Assembly (NCBI GenBank): GCA_039025395.1
Contig: JBCCOK010000009.1
Location: 1 to 64,000 of the forward strand
DNA from: Hoeflea_A sp039025395
GTDB taxonomy: Bacteria; Pseudomonadota; Alphaproteobacteria; Rhizobiales; Rhizobiaceae
Direction: 5' to 3'
Length of the DNA: 64,000 bases
This document shows positions 1-7,993 of the stretch, piece by piece. Position 1 is the first letter of the stretch, and every line of letters starts with the position of its first letter. Both the position numbers and the translations under genes were made by a program. Below the pieces are notes generated by a model. It was not told the DNA's origin. It saw only the letters and a list, made by a program, of their open reading frames with translations, and made no database searches.

Positions 1-96
1 CCCGAATGAACCGATCTTCCGCCATCAAATGCTTCAAGCTAAACCTGATTTGCTCTAGGAAGAACTGCCGGGTCTGTCGGCAGCGCAATCAGCCAC

Positions 97-122
97 AAAA
101 AAGGCCCGGATCGCTCCGGGCC
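97..122 (-). terminator. Rho-independent terminator
   Basis: Read on the minus strand, an 8-bp perfect stem (GGCCCGGA / TCCGGGCC, loop of 4) is followed at once by six T residues. It lies about 25 bases beyond the stop codon of the binding-protein gene that ends at 148, so it should end that transcript. Confidence 0.85.
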
Positions 123-147
123 ATTGAATTTCTGAAGGTTCAAAAAC

Positions 148-1353
148 CTATTCGGCAGTGCCGGTGCTCATGAGCTTGCCGTCTTCGATCGCCATTGTCT
201 CGAAAACACCGGGCACGTCGCCATTCTCATCAAAGTCCTGACTGCCGGCGGCGCCGTAGTAGTTGATGTCCGTTCCAGCGGCTATCAGTTGCTTTGCCTT
301 CTCCCACTCGCCCGGGAGGATGGTTTCCCCCGGCTCATTGGCGACCTCACGAACAGCCGCGGCAATCGCCGCACGATCCGTGCTTCCCGCCTTTTCAGCA
401 GCCAGAGCAAGAATAAATGCGGCATCGTAGCTGTTGCCGATATAGGTGGCGTTCGGATCAAGGCCCGCTTCGGTGGCGCCGACGTTGAAGGCCTGCGAAG
501 CCGGCGTTTCCGGATTAGCCTGGCGCGTCATGATGATCTTGCCCTCGGCAGCGGGCACATTGTCGGCCAGAGTCTGCGAGACCATGCCGTCACCGCCGTA
601 GAAGGCATCAAAATCGCCGCCTTCGAGCGCCTGGCGCAGGATCGTCTGACCGGATCCGTCCGCGTAGGCAAGGATCACCAGTGCCTCCGCCCCAGTCGCT
701 GAAAGCGAACCGATTTCTGCGCGGTAGTCAGCCTTGCCGTCCTCATGGGCTTCCGAGGACGCAACGTTACCGCCGGCTGCAGTGAATCCGGCCTCGAAGG
801 AATCGGCAAAGCCCTTTCCGTAGTCATTGTTCACATAGGTAACCGCGACATTCTTTATGCCGGCAGCCATGATCACGCTTGCTAGCACGGGGCCTTGAGA
901 GGCGTCAGACGTGGCCGTGCGCGAAACAAGGCCCTTGTCGTCCAGCGTCGTCAATGCAGGCGACGTTGAAGCCGGCGAGATCATCGCAACGCCACCGGGA
1001 ATACCGGCATTGTTGGCTGCCGAAATGGTTGCACCGGAACACAGGGCGCCGACGATTGCCGACACATTCTCGACATTGACGAGACGGTCGGCTGCATCCG
1101 CCGCTTTGGTGGCGTCGGCACAGGTCGTATCGCCAACGATCACCTCAATGGTTTGCCCGTCCATCAGACCGCCCTGCGCGTTGACGTGGGTTGCCGCGAG
1201 CTTCGCGCCGTCGATGATCGGCGGGACGAGGCTTTCGATCGGCCCGGTTACGCCGCCGAGGAAACCAAATTTCACATCGGCTGCCATTGCGGCGCCGGAC
1301 AGCCCGGCCAAGGCCACGCCTGTTGCGAGTGCCATTTTGAGTTTTGGCAACAT
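148..1353 (-). CDS. Branched-chain amino-acid-type ABC transporter substrate-binding protein
   Basis: A periplasmic type I binding protein of 401 residues, LivK/HAAT class. The N-terminus is a classical Sec signal (Lys residues, hydrophobic stretch, cleavage after AMA near residue 24). It is followed by the typical opening of the family (FGFLGGVTGPIESL) and by conserved blocks such as VSAIVGALCSGATISAA and the NDYGKGFADSFEAGF segment of the second lobe. No permease or ATPase genes lie next to it in the window, so the partner transporter is unknown. Ligands in this family include branched-chain amino acids, amides and aromatic acids; the sequence does not say which. A strong terminator follows the stop codon and about 200 bases of free sequence precede the start, so it appears monocistronic. 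Confidence 0.9.
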   Translation of the reverse strand: MLPKLKMALATGVALAGLSGAAMAADVKFGFLGGVTGPIESLVPPIIDGAKLAATHVNAQGGLMDGQTIEVIVGDTTCADATKAADAADRLVNVENVSAIVGALCSGATISAANNAGIPGGVAMISPASTSPALTTLDDKGLVSRTATSDASQGPVLASVIMAAGIKNVAVTYVNNDYGKGFADSFEAGFTAAGGNVASSEAHEDGKADYRAEIGSLSATGAEALVILAYADGSGQTILRQALEGGDFDAFYGGDGMVSQTLADNVPAAEGKIIMTRQANPETPASQAFNVGATEAGLDPNATYIGNSYDAAFILALAAEKAGSTDRAAIAAAVREVANEPGETILPGEWEKAKQLIAAGTDINYYGAAGSQDFDENGDVPGVFETMAIEDGKLMSTGTAE

Positions 1354-1556
1354 TTCAATCTTACTCCCATTGCTGTGAGCCGGTTGGTCCGGCCCTACCT
1401 CCGTTTAAACGGTCCTTTCCGCCAAGTCACGGAAAGTTGGGCGCAATCATAACGAAACAATCGTAGCTGGAAAGCCGAAATTTGAGTTTTGGTAACCGCG
1501 CTTTCGGCCGCAAAACGGGCCGCCTCAGCGCCCGCTTAGACAGTACCTAACATCGC

Positions 1557-2459
1557 CTAGCGCCCTGCAACAGGGTCCGCATCCTGCGGGCGATAAATCA
1601 GATAGACACCAAGGACAACGATCACCGTGCCGGTCATCATCGGAACTGTCAGACGCTCACCGAACAGCAAAAAGGCTTCAATGGCCACGGCTGGCGGGAC
1701 AAGGTAGATCAGCGAGGCAGCGCGCGATACCTGCCCGCGCCTGATCAGGTACAAAAACAGCATTATGGCGCCGATGGAAAGGCCAAACACCGACCATGCC
1801 ATGGCGGTAACCGTGTCAAGATTCCAAACGATGTCCAAATCTTCAATCAGTAGCGCGATTGGCACGGTAAATGCGAAAGCGCCGATATACTGCAGCATCG
1901 CTGTTACCCGCAGGTCGCCTGATTGGAGGAAACGCTTCTGGTAGATTGTTCCGGCGGTGACGCTCAGCATGGCGACCGCATTGACGATCAGCGGGACGGA
2001 TGCGGCACCAAGTTGGGACCATTGCAGGCCGGCACGCCGCGGAACGATGGCGATCAGCAGTCCGACGAAACCAAGTGCGATGCCTGCCCACTGCGCACGG
2101 GTCAAACGCTCGCCGACAACGAAAGGTGCCGATATCGCGGTCAGAAGCGGCTGAAGTGCCGCAATGAGACCCGATAGCGCGGTCGGCACGCCGGCATCGA
2201 TTGCCCACCAGACACCGCCGAGATAGACGGCGTGAAGCAGGACGCCGGAAAACACCGCATGCGCCCATTGGATACCGGTCTTTGGCCACGCCGCCCGCAC
2301 CGCCAAACAGATTACCAGCAGCGCAATGGCCGCGAGGCTGTAGCGAACCGCAAGGAAAGTCAGCGGATCCGCGTAGGGTGCGGCCGTGCGCGCCATGATC
2401 CAACCGGTGGACCAAATGAGCACGAAAATCACGGGCGCAAGGCGGACGAGCACAGACAA
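1557..2459 (-). CDS. DMT-superfamily (EamA) transporter
   Basis: An integral membrane protein of about 300 residues with roughly ten hydrophobic segments arranged as two EamA repeats, the usual size of this drug/metabolite exporter family. The opening LAPVIFVLIWSTGWIMAR and the YADPLTFLAVRY block are typical. I chose a TTG start at 2459 because an AGGA ribosome site lies 8 bases before it and the protein then begins where relatives do. An ATG at 2525 (20 bases inside the soeC gene) is the alternative and lacks a ribosome site. It sits directly downstream of soeC and is probably cotranscribed with soeABC. Substrate unknown; export of a sulfur compound is only a guess from context. Confidence 0.85.
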   Translation of the reverse strand: MSVLVRLAPVIFVLIWSTGWIMARTAAPYADPLTFLAVRYSLAAIALLVICLAVRAAWPKTGIQWAHAVFSGVLLHAVYLGGVWWAIDAGVPTALSGLIAALQPLLTAISAPFVVGERLTRAQWAGIALGFVGLLIAIVPRRAGLQWSQLGAASVPLIVNAVAMLSVTAGTIYQKRFLQSGDLRVTAMLQYIGAFAFTVPIALLIEDLDIVWNLDTVTAMAWSVFGLSIGAIMLFLYLIRRGQVSRAASLIYLVPPAVAIEAFLLFGERLTVPMMTGTVIVVLGVYLIYRPQDADPVAGR

Positions 2460-2505
2460 GTGTTGTTTCCTGATAGACCAGTCCGGGATTGGAGGCCCTG
2501 CCGCT

Positions 2506-3435
2506 CTAAGCCCCTCGCCCGCCATAGTAAAGCGAAACCGCGTGCTCGGCCTCCGCAAAGAACAGCCAGCGTTCGATGAACAGGCCGGTCGTCAGGGCAA
2601 TGAACGCCGGCACCAGCCACAGCGTTGAGGCGGCCGCCAACCAGACTGTCAGTGCTATCAACACCGGCAGTAGGGCGCCGATGACAAGCGCAAGCATGCG
2701 GAGCTTTGCGGCGTGTTTGCGGCCTATAACATGAACCATTTCCTTGGTCAGGTAGTTCTCTCCGGTGTGCGGGCGTTCGAGCAAGCGGACCCGGCCGATC
2801 GACCCGAGGCCGGTGGCCGTTTCCATTGTTGAACCGGTTGCTTCAAGGCTTGTCGTCTCTGCCCGTTTCCACCAGGCGTATTTGCAGGCCCAAGTGACGA
2901 CAATTGCGAGGACAGCAATGCCGGCGGACCTTGAGGACGCAGACACAAAGCCGTTGAGACCGGCGGCGAGCAAAAAACCGGATGTCAGTGAAAACAAGAG
3001 ATAACACAGCGGCGTCAGAGCGGTATGCCAGTGCGGGACGGTCTTGAGCTGCGCGTAAATCATCGCTGTTGTGTAGACCGTCAAAAGCGAGCCCGCGGCG
3101 ACCGGCACACCTAGCCATGCGAGCCGTTCGCCGCTGATCATCCAGATCAGCGCGTAAAGGCCAAGCAGCGAAAGGGTTGCAACGGCCGCGATGCCCTCTC
3201 GGGAAAGCCATGACGAACGCCATTGCGAAAACGCCCGCCAGGCCCGCTCAGGATGACCGAGATGGAAGGTCGAAGAAATCAAGCCGGCGACCGAAAGCAG
3301 ACCGGCCAGTGCGGGAATGAAAAAGGCGGCAGCCAGGCCGGTCGGCAAGGGAAAGCCGGCGCCAATCATGAACATCAGTCCGAAACCCGCACCGGAGGTA
3401 ACGGTGAAGAAGATAACCGAGATGGCTGGATGCAT
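2506..3435 (-). CDS. soeC: Sulfite dehydrogenase membrane anchor, DmsC-like (SoeC)
   Basis: A 309-residue hydrophobic protein of the DmsC anchor family with about eight membrane segments. It would bind quinone and pass electrons from the iron-sulfur subunit into the membrane. The N-terminus (MHPAISVIFFTVTSGAGFGL) and the STFHLGHPERAWRAF block are characteristic of DmsC/SoeC proteins. It starts 6 bases after soeB, in the order soeA-soeB-soeC. Without a tree, a DMSO- or other oxyanion-reductase anchor cannot be excluded; the lack of a Tat signal on the catalytic partner favours the cytoplasm-facing Soe complex. Confidence 0.85.
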   Translation of the reverse strand: MHPAISVIFFTVTSGAGFGLMFMIGAGFPLPTGLAAAFFIPALAGLLSVAGLISSTFHLGHPERAWRAFSQWRSSWLSREGIAAVATLSLLGLYALIWMISGERLAWLGVPVAAGSLLTVYTTAMIYAQLKTVPHWHTALTPLCYLLFSLTSGFLLAAGLNGFVSASSRSAGIAVLAIVVTWACKYAWWKRAETTSLEATGSTMETATGLGSIGRVRLLERPHTGENYLTKEMVHVIGRKHAAKLRMLALVIGALLPVLIALTVWLAAASTLWLVPAFIALTTGLFIERWLFFAEAEHAVSLYYGGRGA

Positions 3436-3441
3436 GCCCGT

Positions 3442-4200
3442 CTATCCCAGTTTTTCCAGCGCCTGGTCCAGCCAGCCGAGAAAACCGCCTGGATTTTCCG
3501 CCGCTGGCGCAACTGTCGGCGCCGACGTGCAGTCCGGTTTGATTTTCGGACGCGGGGGCAAGTATTTGTTGACTGGCGCGGTTCCCATTTCCGGCATCAG
3601 ATCCATGCCGCCGCGCTCGGCCACCAGTCTGGAGACATCGGAATTGGGATCCGCCAGATCGCCGAAATGCCGGGCTCCCGCGGGGCACGTGCGCACACAT
3701 GCGGGTTCGCGGTCTACTTCCGGGATATTTTCGTTATAGATCCGGTCGACGCACAGGGTGCATTTCTTCATGACGTTCTCGACCGGATCCATTTCGCGTG
3801 CGCCATAGGGGCAAGCCCAGGCGCACAGACCGCAGCCAATACACATGGATTCGTCCACCAGGACGATGCCATCCTCCGAACGCTTGTAGCTGGCGCCCGT
3901 CGGACAGACGGTGACGCAGGGCGCATCTGCGCAGTGCAGGCAGGATTTCGGAAAATGCACAATTGAGGCAGGCGCATCTTCGGGCGTGACTTCAAAGGTG
4001 TGAATGCGGTTGAGGAACGAGCCGACCGGTTCAGCACCGTAAGGATCAAGATCGGCCAGCGGCGAACCGTATCCGCCCGTATTCCACTCCTTGCAGCTGA
4101 TTACACAGGCGTGACATCCGACGCAGGTATCAAGGTCGATAACGAGGCCGAGTGATTTGTCCGTCGATTGCGGGAGGCTGGTCAATGGCTTTCGTCCCAT
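3442..4200 (-). CDS. soeB: Sulfite dehydrogenase iron-sulfur subunit (SoeB)
   Basis: A 252-residue ferredoxin-like electron-transfer subunit of the DmsB/PsrB type. Four cysteine clusters are visible: DTCVGCHACVISC near residue 25, SCLHCADAPCVTVCP near 85, MCIGCGLCAWACP near 115, and the split set KKCTLC...ACVRTC between about 135 and 165. These would carry four [4Fe-4S] centres between the molybdenum subunit and the membrane anchor. The start overlaps the end of the soeA gene by 19 bases, which implies translational coupling. Confidence 0.88.
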   Translation of the reverse strand: MGRKPLTSLPQSTDKSLGLVIDLDTCVGCHACVISCKEWNTGGYGSPLADLDPYGAEPVGSFLNRIHTFEVTPEDAPASIVHFPKSCLHCADAPCVTVCPTGASYKRSEDGIVLVDESMCIGCGLCAWACPYGAREMDPVENVMKKCTLCVDRIYNENIPEVDREPACVRTCPAGARHFGDLADPNSDVSRLVAERGGMDLMPEMGTAPVNKYLPPRPKIKPDCTSAPTVAPAAENPGGFLGWLDQALEKLG

Positions 4201-7061
4201 TCACGGCCAAAGGCGACTTCCCCGGCCGGCTGCGGCAGGCAATCCTTTTGCGGTTCGAACTGCGGCAAGGAAACGGGATGCTCTTCAGCTTCAGCCTTTT
4301 CAATGCGCACGCGCAGATCGAACCATGCCGCCTGCCCGGTGATCGGATCCGAGTTGGACCAGCGCAGACCGTCTGCTTTGGGCGGCAGCAATTCGTGGAT
4401 CAGGTGGTTGAGCAAAAAACCCTTCTTGGCCTCTGGCGCATTTTCATCCAGGCTCCATGCGCCAGCCCTTTTGCCGATGGCGTTCCAGGTCCACATGGTT
4501 CTGGGATTAACGGCCTCCATACGCCGCACCGGCACCTTGATCCTGCCATGATGGGACGTAACCCAGGCCCAGTCGCCGTCCTTCAGACCGGCCTCGTCGC
4601 AGATCGGCCCCGGCACATAAAGCGGATTGGTGCCGTGGATTTGTCTGAGCCAGGCGTTCTGCGAACCCCAGGAATGGTACATGGCCGGCGGTCTTTGGGT
4701 CAGCGCATGATAGGGGTATTCTGCAACATCAATCCCTGCGCCTTCGAACGGCGGATACCAGATGGGCAGCGGGTCGAAGGCTGATCTGATCCGCTCGCGA
4801 TGGCTGTCGGGCGGCTGGCGTTCCCCGTGCCCTTCGGCCGCTAGCTGGAACTTGCGCAGCGGTTCGAGATAGATCTGAAAAATGTTCTCGACCGGTCCGT
4901 CCTGCAATCCCATTTCGATGGCCCAGTCGGACCAAGCGCGGTTGGCATGTTTGAAATACTGCGCTTCGGCGGGAACGTGAGCCTCAAAGAAGCCTCCGTT
5001 CTCAATGTATCGGTTGATCTGATCGGGGTTGGGTTCGCCGCGGCCATGGGTGCCGCCATTCTTGCCGCGCCAACCGGCAAGCGGCCCGACGCCCGGCCTG
5101 CGCTGATGGTTGATCATATAGTCGGCATAGTCCGCGTAGAGCGCCTCGCCGTCGGCGTCAACCATGCCGGGCAGGTTCAGACGGGCGCCAAGATCCAGAA
5201 GTACCGACTGAAAACCGCGCACATCGCGGCCCTCAGCTTGCGTTGCCGGGTCGACAACCGGCCAGCGCAGCGCATCGGCAAGTGCTTCAGGTTCGGAAAT
5301 CGGCCGGTCCAGAAGTGAGATGCAGTCATAACGCTCCAGATAGGTCGTGTCCGGCAAGACAAGATCGGCATAGGCCACCATTTCGGAATTAAAGGCGTCC
5401 GAATAGATGATCTTGGGAATGCGGTAGTTGCCGTTTTCGTCCTTGTCCTCGAGCATTTTCATGACGCCGCGGGAGTTCATCGACGAGTTCCATGACATGT
5501 TGGCCATGTACATGAACAGGACGTCCACCGGATAAGGATCGCCAGCATGGGCATTGGATATGACCATGTGCATGAGGCCGTGCGAAGACATCGGCGCATC
5601 CCAGCTGAATGCCTTGTCGATGCGCTGAGGCGTGATGCCGTCTTCGGCGAGAAGCAGTTCCTCAGGGCCGCGCAGGAAACCCAGGTGCGGCCCCGGCAGC
5701 GGTTCACCCGGTTTACAGCCGCCATGGGGTTTCGGCTGACCGTCGATGGGCCTAGGATATGGCGGCTTGAACCGGAAACCGCCGGGACAGTCGATGGAGC
5801 CGATCAGGATCTGCAACAAATGCAGCGCACGGCAAGTCTGGAAGCCGTTCGAATGGGCAGAAATGCCGCGCATCGCATGAAAGGATACAGGCCGGCCGAT
5901 CATCTTTTCGTGCCGCTCGCCTTTCATGTCGGTCCAGGGTTGCTCGACAGTGATTTCCTTCTCGAAAGCGGCTTCGGCGATTTCGGCTGCGAGACGGCGA
6001 ATTTGCGCGGCTGAAACGCCGGTCGCTTCCGAAACGGCCTCGGGCGCATAGGCCTCACTCAGATATTTGCGTGCCAACAACTCGAAAACCGGGCGCGCCT
6101 TGCGGCCATCTGGCAAGTCAAACTGACCCTTGAGGGCCGGTTTTACATCCGCTTCCCGCGAGGAAACGCAGTTCAGTGACTGCCGGTCATAGACCATAGG
6201 CTCGCCGGCTTCGTTGCGCGCAATCAGCCCGTTATCGGCCGCACCTTCATCCTGAATCACCAGCCAGGGCGCATTTGTGTAACGCAGAAGGTAATCCAGA
6301 TCGACCTTTCCGGCGCGCAGCAACTCGTGAACGAGCGAGAGGATAAAAAGTCCATCGGTTCCAGGGGTAATGCCAACCCATTCGTCGGCGACCGCGTTGT
6401 AGCCGGTGCGTACGGGATTGACGCCCACCACCTTGACACCGCGCGCTTTCAGCTTGCCGAGGCCCATCTTGATCGGATTAGAGTCATGATCTTCGGCAAC
6501 GCCGAAAATCATGAACAGTTCGGTCCTGTCCCAGTCGGGGGCGCCGAACTCCCAAAAGGCCCCGCCAAAGGTGTAGATCCCGCCAGCCGCCATGTTGACG
6601 GAGCAGAAGCCGCCATGGGCGGCAAAGTTGGGCGTCCCGAACTGTTGCGCCCACCAGCCGGTCAACGATTGGCTCTGATCGCGGCCAGTGAAGAACGCCA
6701 GCTTCCTGGGATCGCGTATACGCACTTCGCCAAGCCATTCGCTGGCGAGCGACAGCGCTTCATCCCATTCGATTTCCCTGAACTCGCCCTTGCCCCGCTC
6801 GCCGGTCCTTAGCAGCGGCTTTTTCAGGCGCGCCGGCGAGTAGTGTTGCATGATACCGGCCGATCCCTTGGCGCAAAGCACGCCTTTGTTGATCGGGTGA
6901 TCGCGGTTACCCTCGATGTAGCGGACCTTAGGCTGGCCGTCTTCTCCGGTGCGCAGATGCACGTTGATGCCGCAACGGCAGGCGCACATGTAGCAGGTGG
7001 TTTTGCGGATTTCGTCGGAGACATGGGGCGATAGGTCCACATTGTGTCTATCCACGCCCAT
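4182..7061 (-). CDS. soeA: Sulfite dehydrogenase molybdopterin subunit (SoeA)
   Basis: Catalytic subunit of a complex iron-sulfur molybdoenzyme, 959 residues. The N-terminal CYMCACRC motif with a later Cys in VLCAKG holds one [4Fe-4S] cluster. The HGGFCSVNMAAGG segment near residue 150 provides a likely Cys ligand to molybdenum. The C-terminal third has the molydopterin dinucleotide-binding fold (RPPAMYHSWGSQNAWL). No twin-arginine signal is present, so the enzyme should face the cytoplasm, as SoeA does and unlike DmsA. Known SoeABC complexes oxidise sulfite to sulfate and reduce quinone. The start is the ATG at 7061, preceded by GGGGAG at good spacing. The name rests on gene order, length and missing Tat signal; another reaction of this family is possible. 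Confidence 0.8.
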   Translation of the reverse strand: MGVDRHNVDLSPHVSDEIRKTTCYMCACRCGINVHLRTGEDGQPKVRYIEGNRDHPINKGVLCAKGSAGIMQHYSPARLKKPLLRTGERGKGEFREIEWDEALSLASEWLGEVRIRDPRKLAFFTGRDQSQSLTGWWAQQFGTPNFAAHGGFCSVNMAAGGIYTFGGAFWEFGAPDWDRTELFMIFGVAEDHDSNPIKMGLGKLKARGVKVVGVNPVRTGYNAVADEWVGITPGTDGLFILSLVHELLRAGKVDLDYLLRYTNAPWLVIQDEGAADNGLIARNEAGEPMVYDRQSLNCVSSREADVKPALKGQFDLPDGRKARPVFELLARKYLSEAYAPEAVSEATGVSAAQIRRLAAEIAEAAFEKEITVEQPWTDMKGERHEKMIGRPVSFHAMRGISAHSNGFQTCRALHLLQILIGSIDCPGGFRFKPPYPRPIDGQPKPHGGCKPGEPLPGPHLGFLRGPEELLLAEDGITPQRIDKAFSWDAPMSSHGLMHMVISNAHAGDPYPVDVLFMYMANMSWNSSMNSRGVMKMLEDKDENGNYRIPKIIYSDAFNSEMVAYADLVLPDTTYLERYDCISLLDRPISEPEALADALRWPVVDPATQAEGRDVRGFQSVLLDLGARLNLPGMVDADGEALYADYADYMINHQRRPGVGPLAGWRGKNGGTHGRGEPNPDQINRYIENGGFFEAHVPAEAQYFKHANRAWSDWAIEMGLQDGPVENIFQIYLEPLRKFQLAAEGHGERQPPDSHRERIRSAFDPLPIWYPPFEGAGIDVAEYPYHALTQRPPAMYHSWGSQNAWLRQIHGTNPLYVPGPICDEAGLKDGDWAWVTSHHGRIKVPVRRMEAVNPRTMWTWNAIGKRAGAWSLDENAPEAKKGFLLNHLIHELLPPKADGLRWSNSDPITGQAAWFDLRVRIEKAEAEEHPVSLPQFEPQKDCLPQPAGEVAFGREWDESH

Positions 7062-7367
7062 CAACAACTCCCCATAGCTTTACCAAGCAGCCCGTCTGGT
7101 CTCGAGTCTTCTATATTATATCTTTTAACTGTTCTAGATCTGACTCACTCGAATTGTAGAACGTTTATAAAGAACGGGCCAGATCCCGCGGAGAACCAAC
7201 ATCCGTGAAGATGGAGACCAGTTGAAACCGCAAACAATCAGAGCTCGTCGGATCCGCGTGGTCGGTTTGCCCGCGCTGCTTGTGGTGGCCAAAGGGGGTT
7301 GCCACAAAAAATCCGCCCCGGAGAAATCAATCCCCGGCGGCGGCAGCGTTTTCGTCGACCTGAAGGA
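7062..7367. promoter_or_regulatory. Intergenic region upstream of soeA
   Basis: About 300 bases without a convincing gene. The half nearest soeA is AT-rich and should hold the soeA promoter. The other half contains the terminator of the DUF992 gene. I see no clear operator. Confidence 0.5.
7306..7340 (-). terminator. Rho-independent terminator after the DUF992 gene
   Basis: On the minus strand a GC-rich hairpin (CCGCC/GGCGG outer stem, GGGGA/TCTCC inner stem, 2-base bulge) is followed by ATTTTTT. It lies about 30 bases past the stop of the DUF992 gene. Confidence 0.7.
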
Positions 7368-7841
7368 TCAGTTGCTGGCCGTCAGCTTGAACCTTTCAAA
7401 CCCGGCAGCGATGTTAAGGCCCGTCTGGATCTGAATGTTAAGCGGTTGCAGTGAAATTGAATCCTCGAATCCGCCGACCAGCACATTTGCACCGGCACCG
7501 ACACCGGCTGTCGCTTCAGCGCCCGCACCCACATAGGTGCCGGACAGCGCGCCTTTCGGAACATCCCTGCTGGGCGCGAGCACGACCCAGATGAGCTCCG
7601 AGATGTTGGTTTTACCGATATCAAGGCCGTATTTTTCAATCGTACCCGTATAGAGTTCCGTTGACCCGCTTGCTGATGTGTACTGACAGCCGAGCGTCTT
7701 GCCGGAAACGAAAATGTTGCCACCGGAGCTTTCGATGGAACAGGCGAGCTGACCGACCTTGATCTTCGTTGCCATCGCAGGTGTGGTTGCGCCTGCGGCC
7801 AAGGTAGCGGCCACGAACAAAGACGCGATTGCGGTTTTCAT
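7368..7841 (-). CDS. DUF992 family exported protein
   Basis: A 157-residue secreted or periplasmic protein. It begins with a Sec signal peptide (MKTAIASLFVAATLAAGATT, cleavage after AMA), followed by KVGQLACSIESSGG, the usual opening of DUF992 proteins. Two Cys residues early in the mature chain may form a disulfide. The remainder is Gly/Ala-rich with alternating hydrophobics, suggesting a beta-rich fold. The start at 7841 is chosen because CAGGAG lies 8 bases upstream and the signal peptide begins there. The function of the family is unknown; it is common in Hyphomicrobiales. Confidence 0.85.
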   Translation of the reverse strand: MKTAIASLFVAATLAAGATTPAMATKIKVGQLACSIESSGGNIFVSGKTLGCQYTSASGSTELYTGTIEKYGLDIGKTNISELIWVVLAPSRDVPKGALSGTYVGAGAEATAGVGAGANVLVGGFEDSISLQPLNIQIQTGLNIAAGFERFKLTASN

Positions 7842-7993
7842 TGCATATTCTCCTGTTTGTTTGCTGTGCAAAATCAGAAAGTTGTAGTGAAAATAAGGCA
7901 GGCGTGCCTTTGTTTGCAGAGGACAGTGGGTTGGTTCGGGATAATGCTGCCGTGACAACGCACGACGGGTACCGGTGGATATCAGCGATGCGC

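Noticed and set aside
4182..7061. DMSO reductase (DmsABC) as the name of the molybdoenzyme
   Set aside because: The catalytic subunit has no twin-arginine signal and its length and motifs fit the cytoplasm-facing sulfite dehydrogenase better. Not fully excluded.
7222..7434. A 70-codon frame antisense to the end of the DUF992 gene
   Set aside because: It crosses the terminator hairpin and the DUF992 coding end and shows no protein-like pattern.
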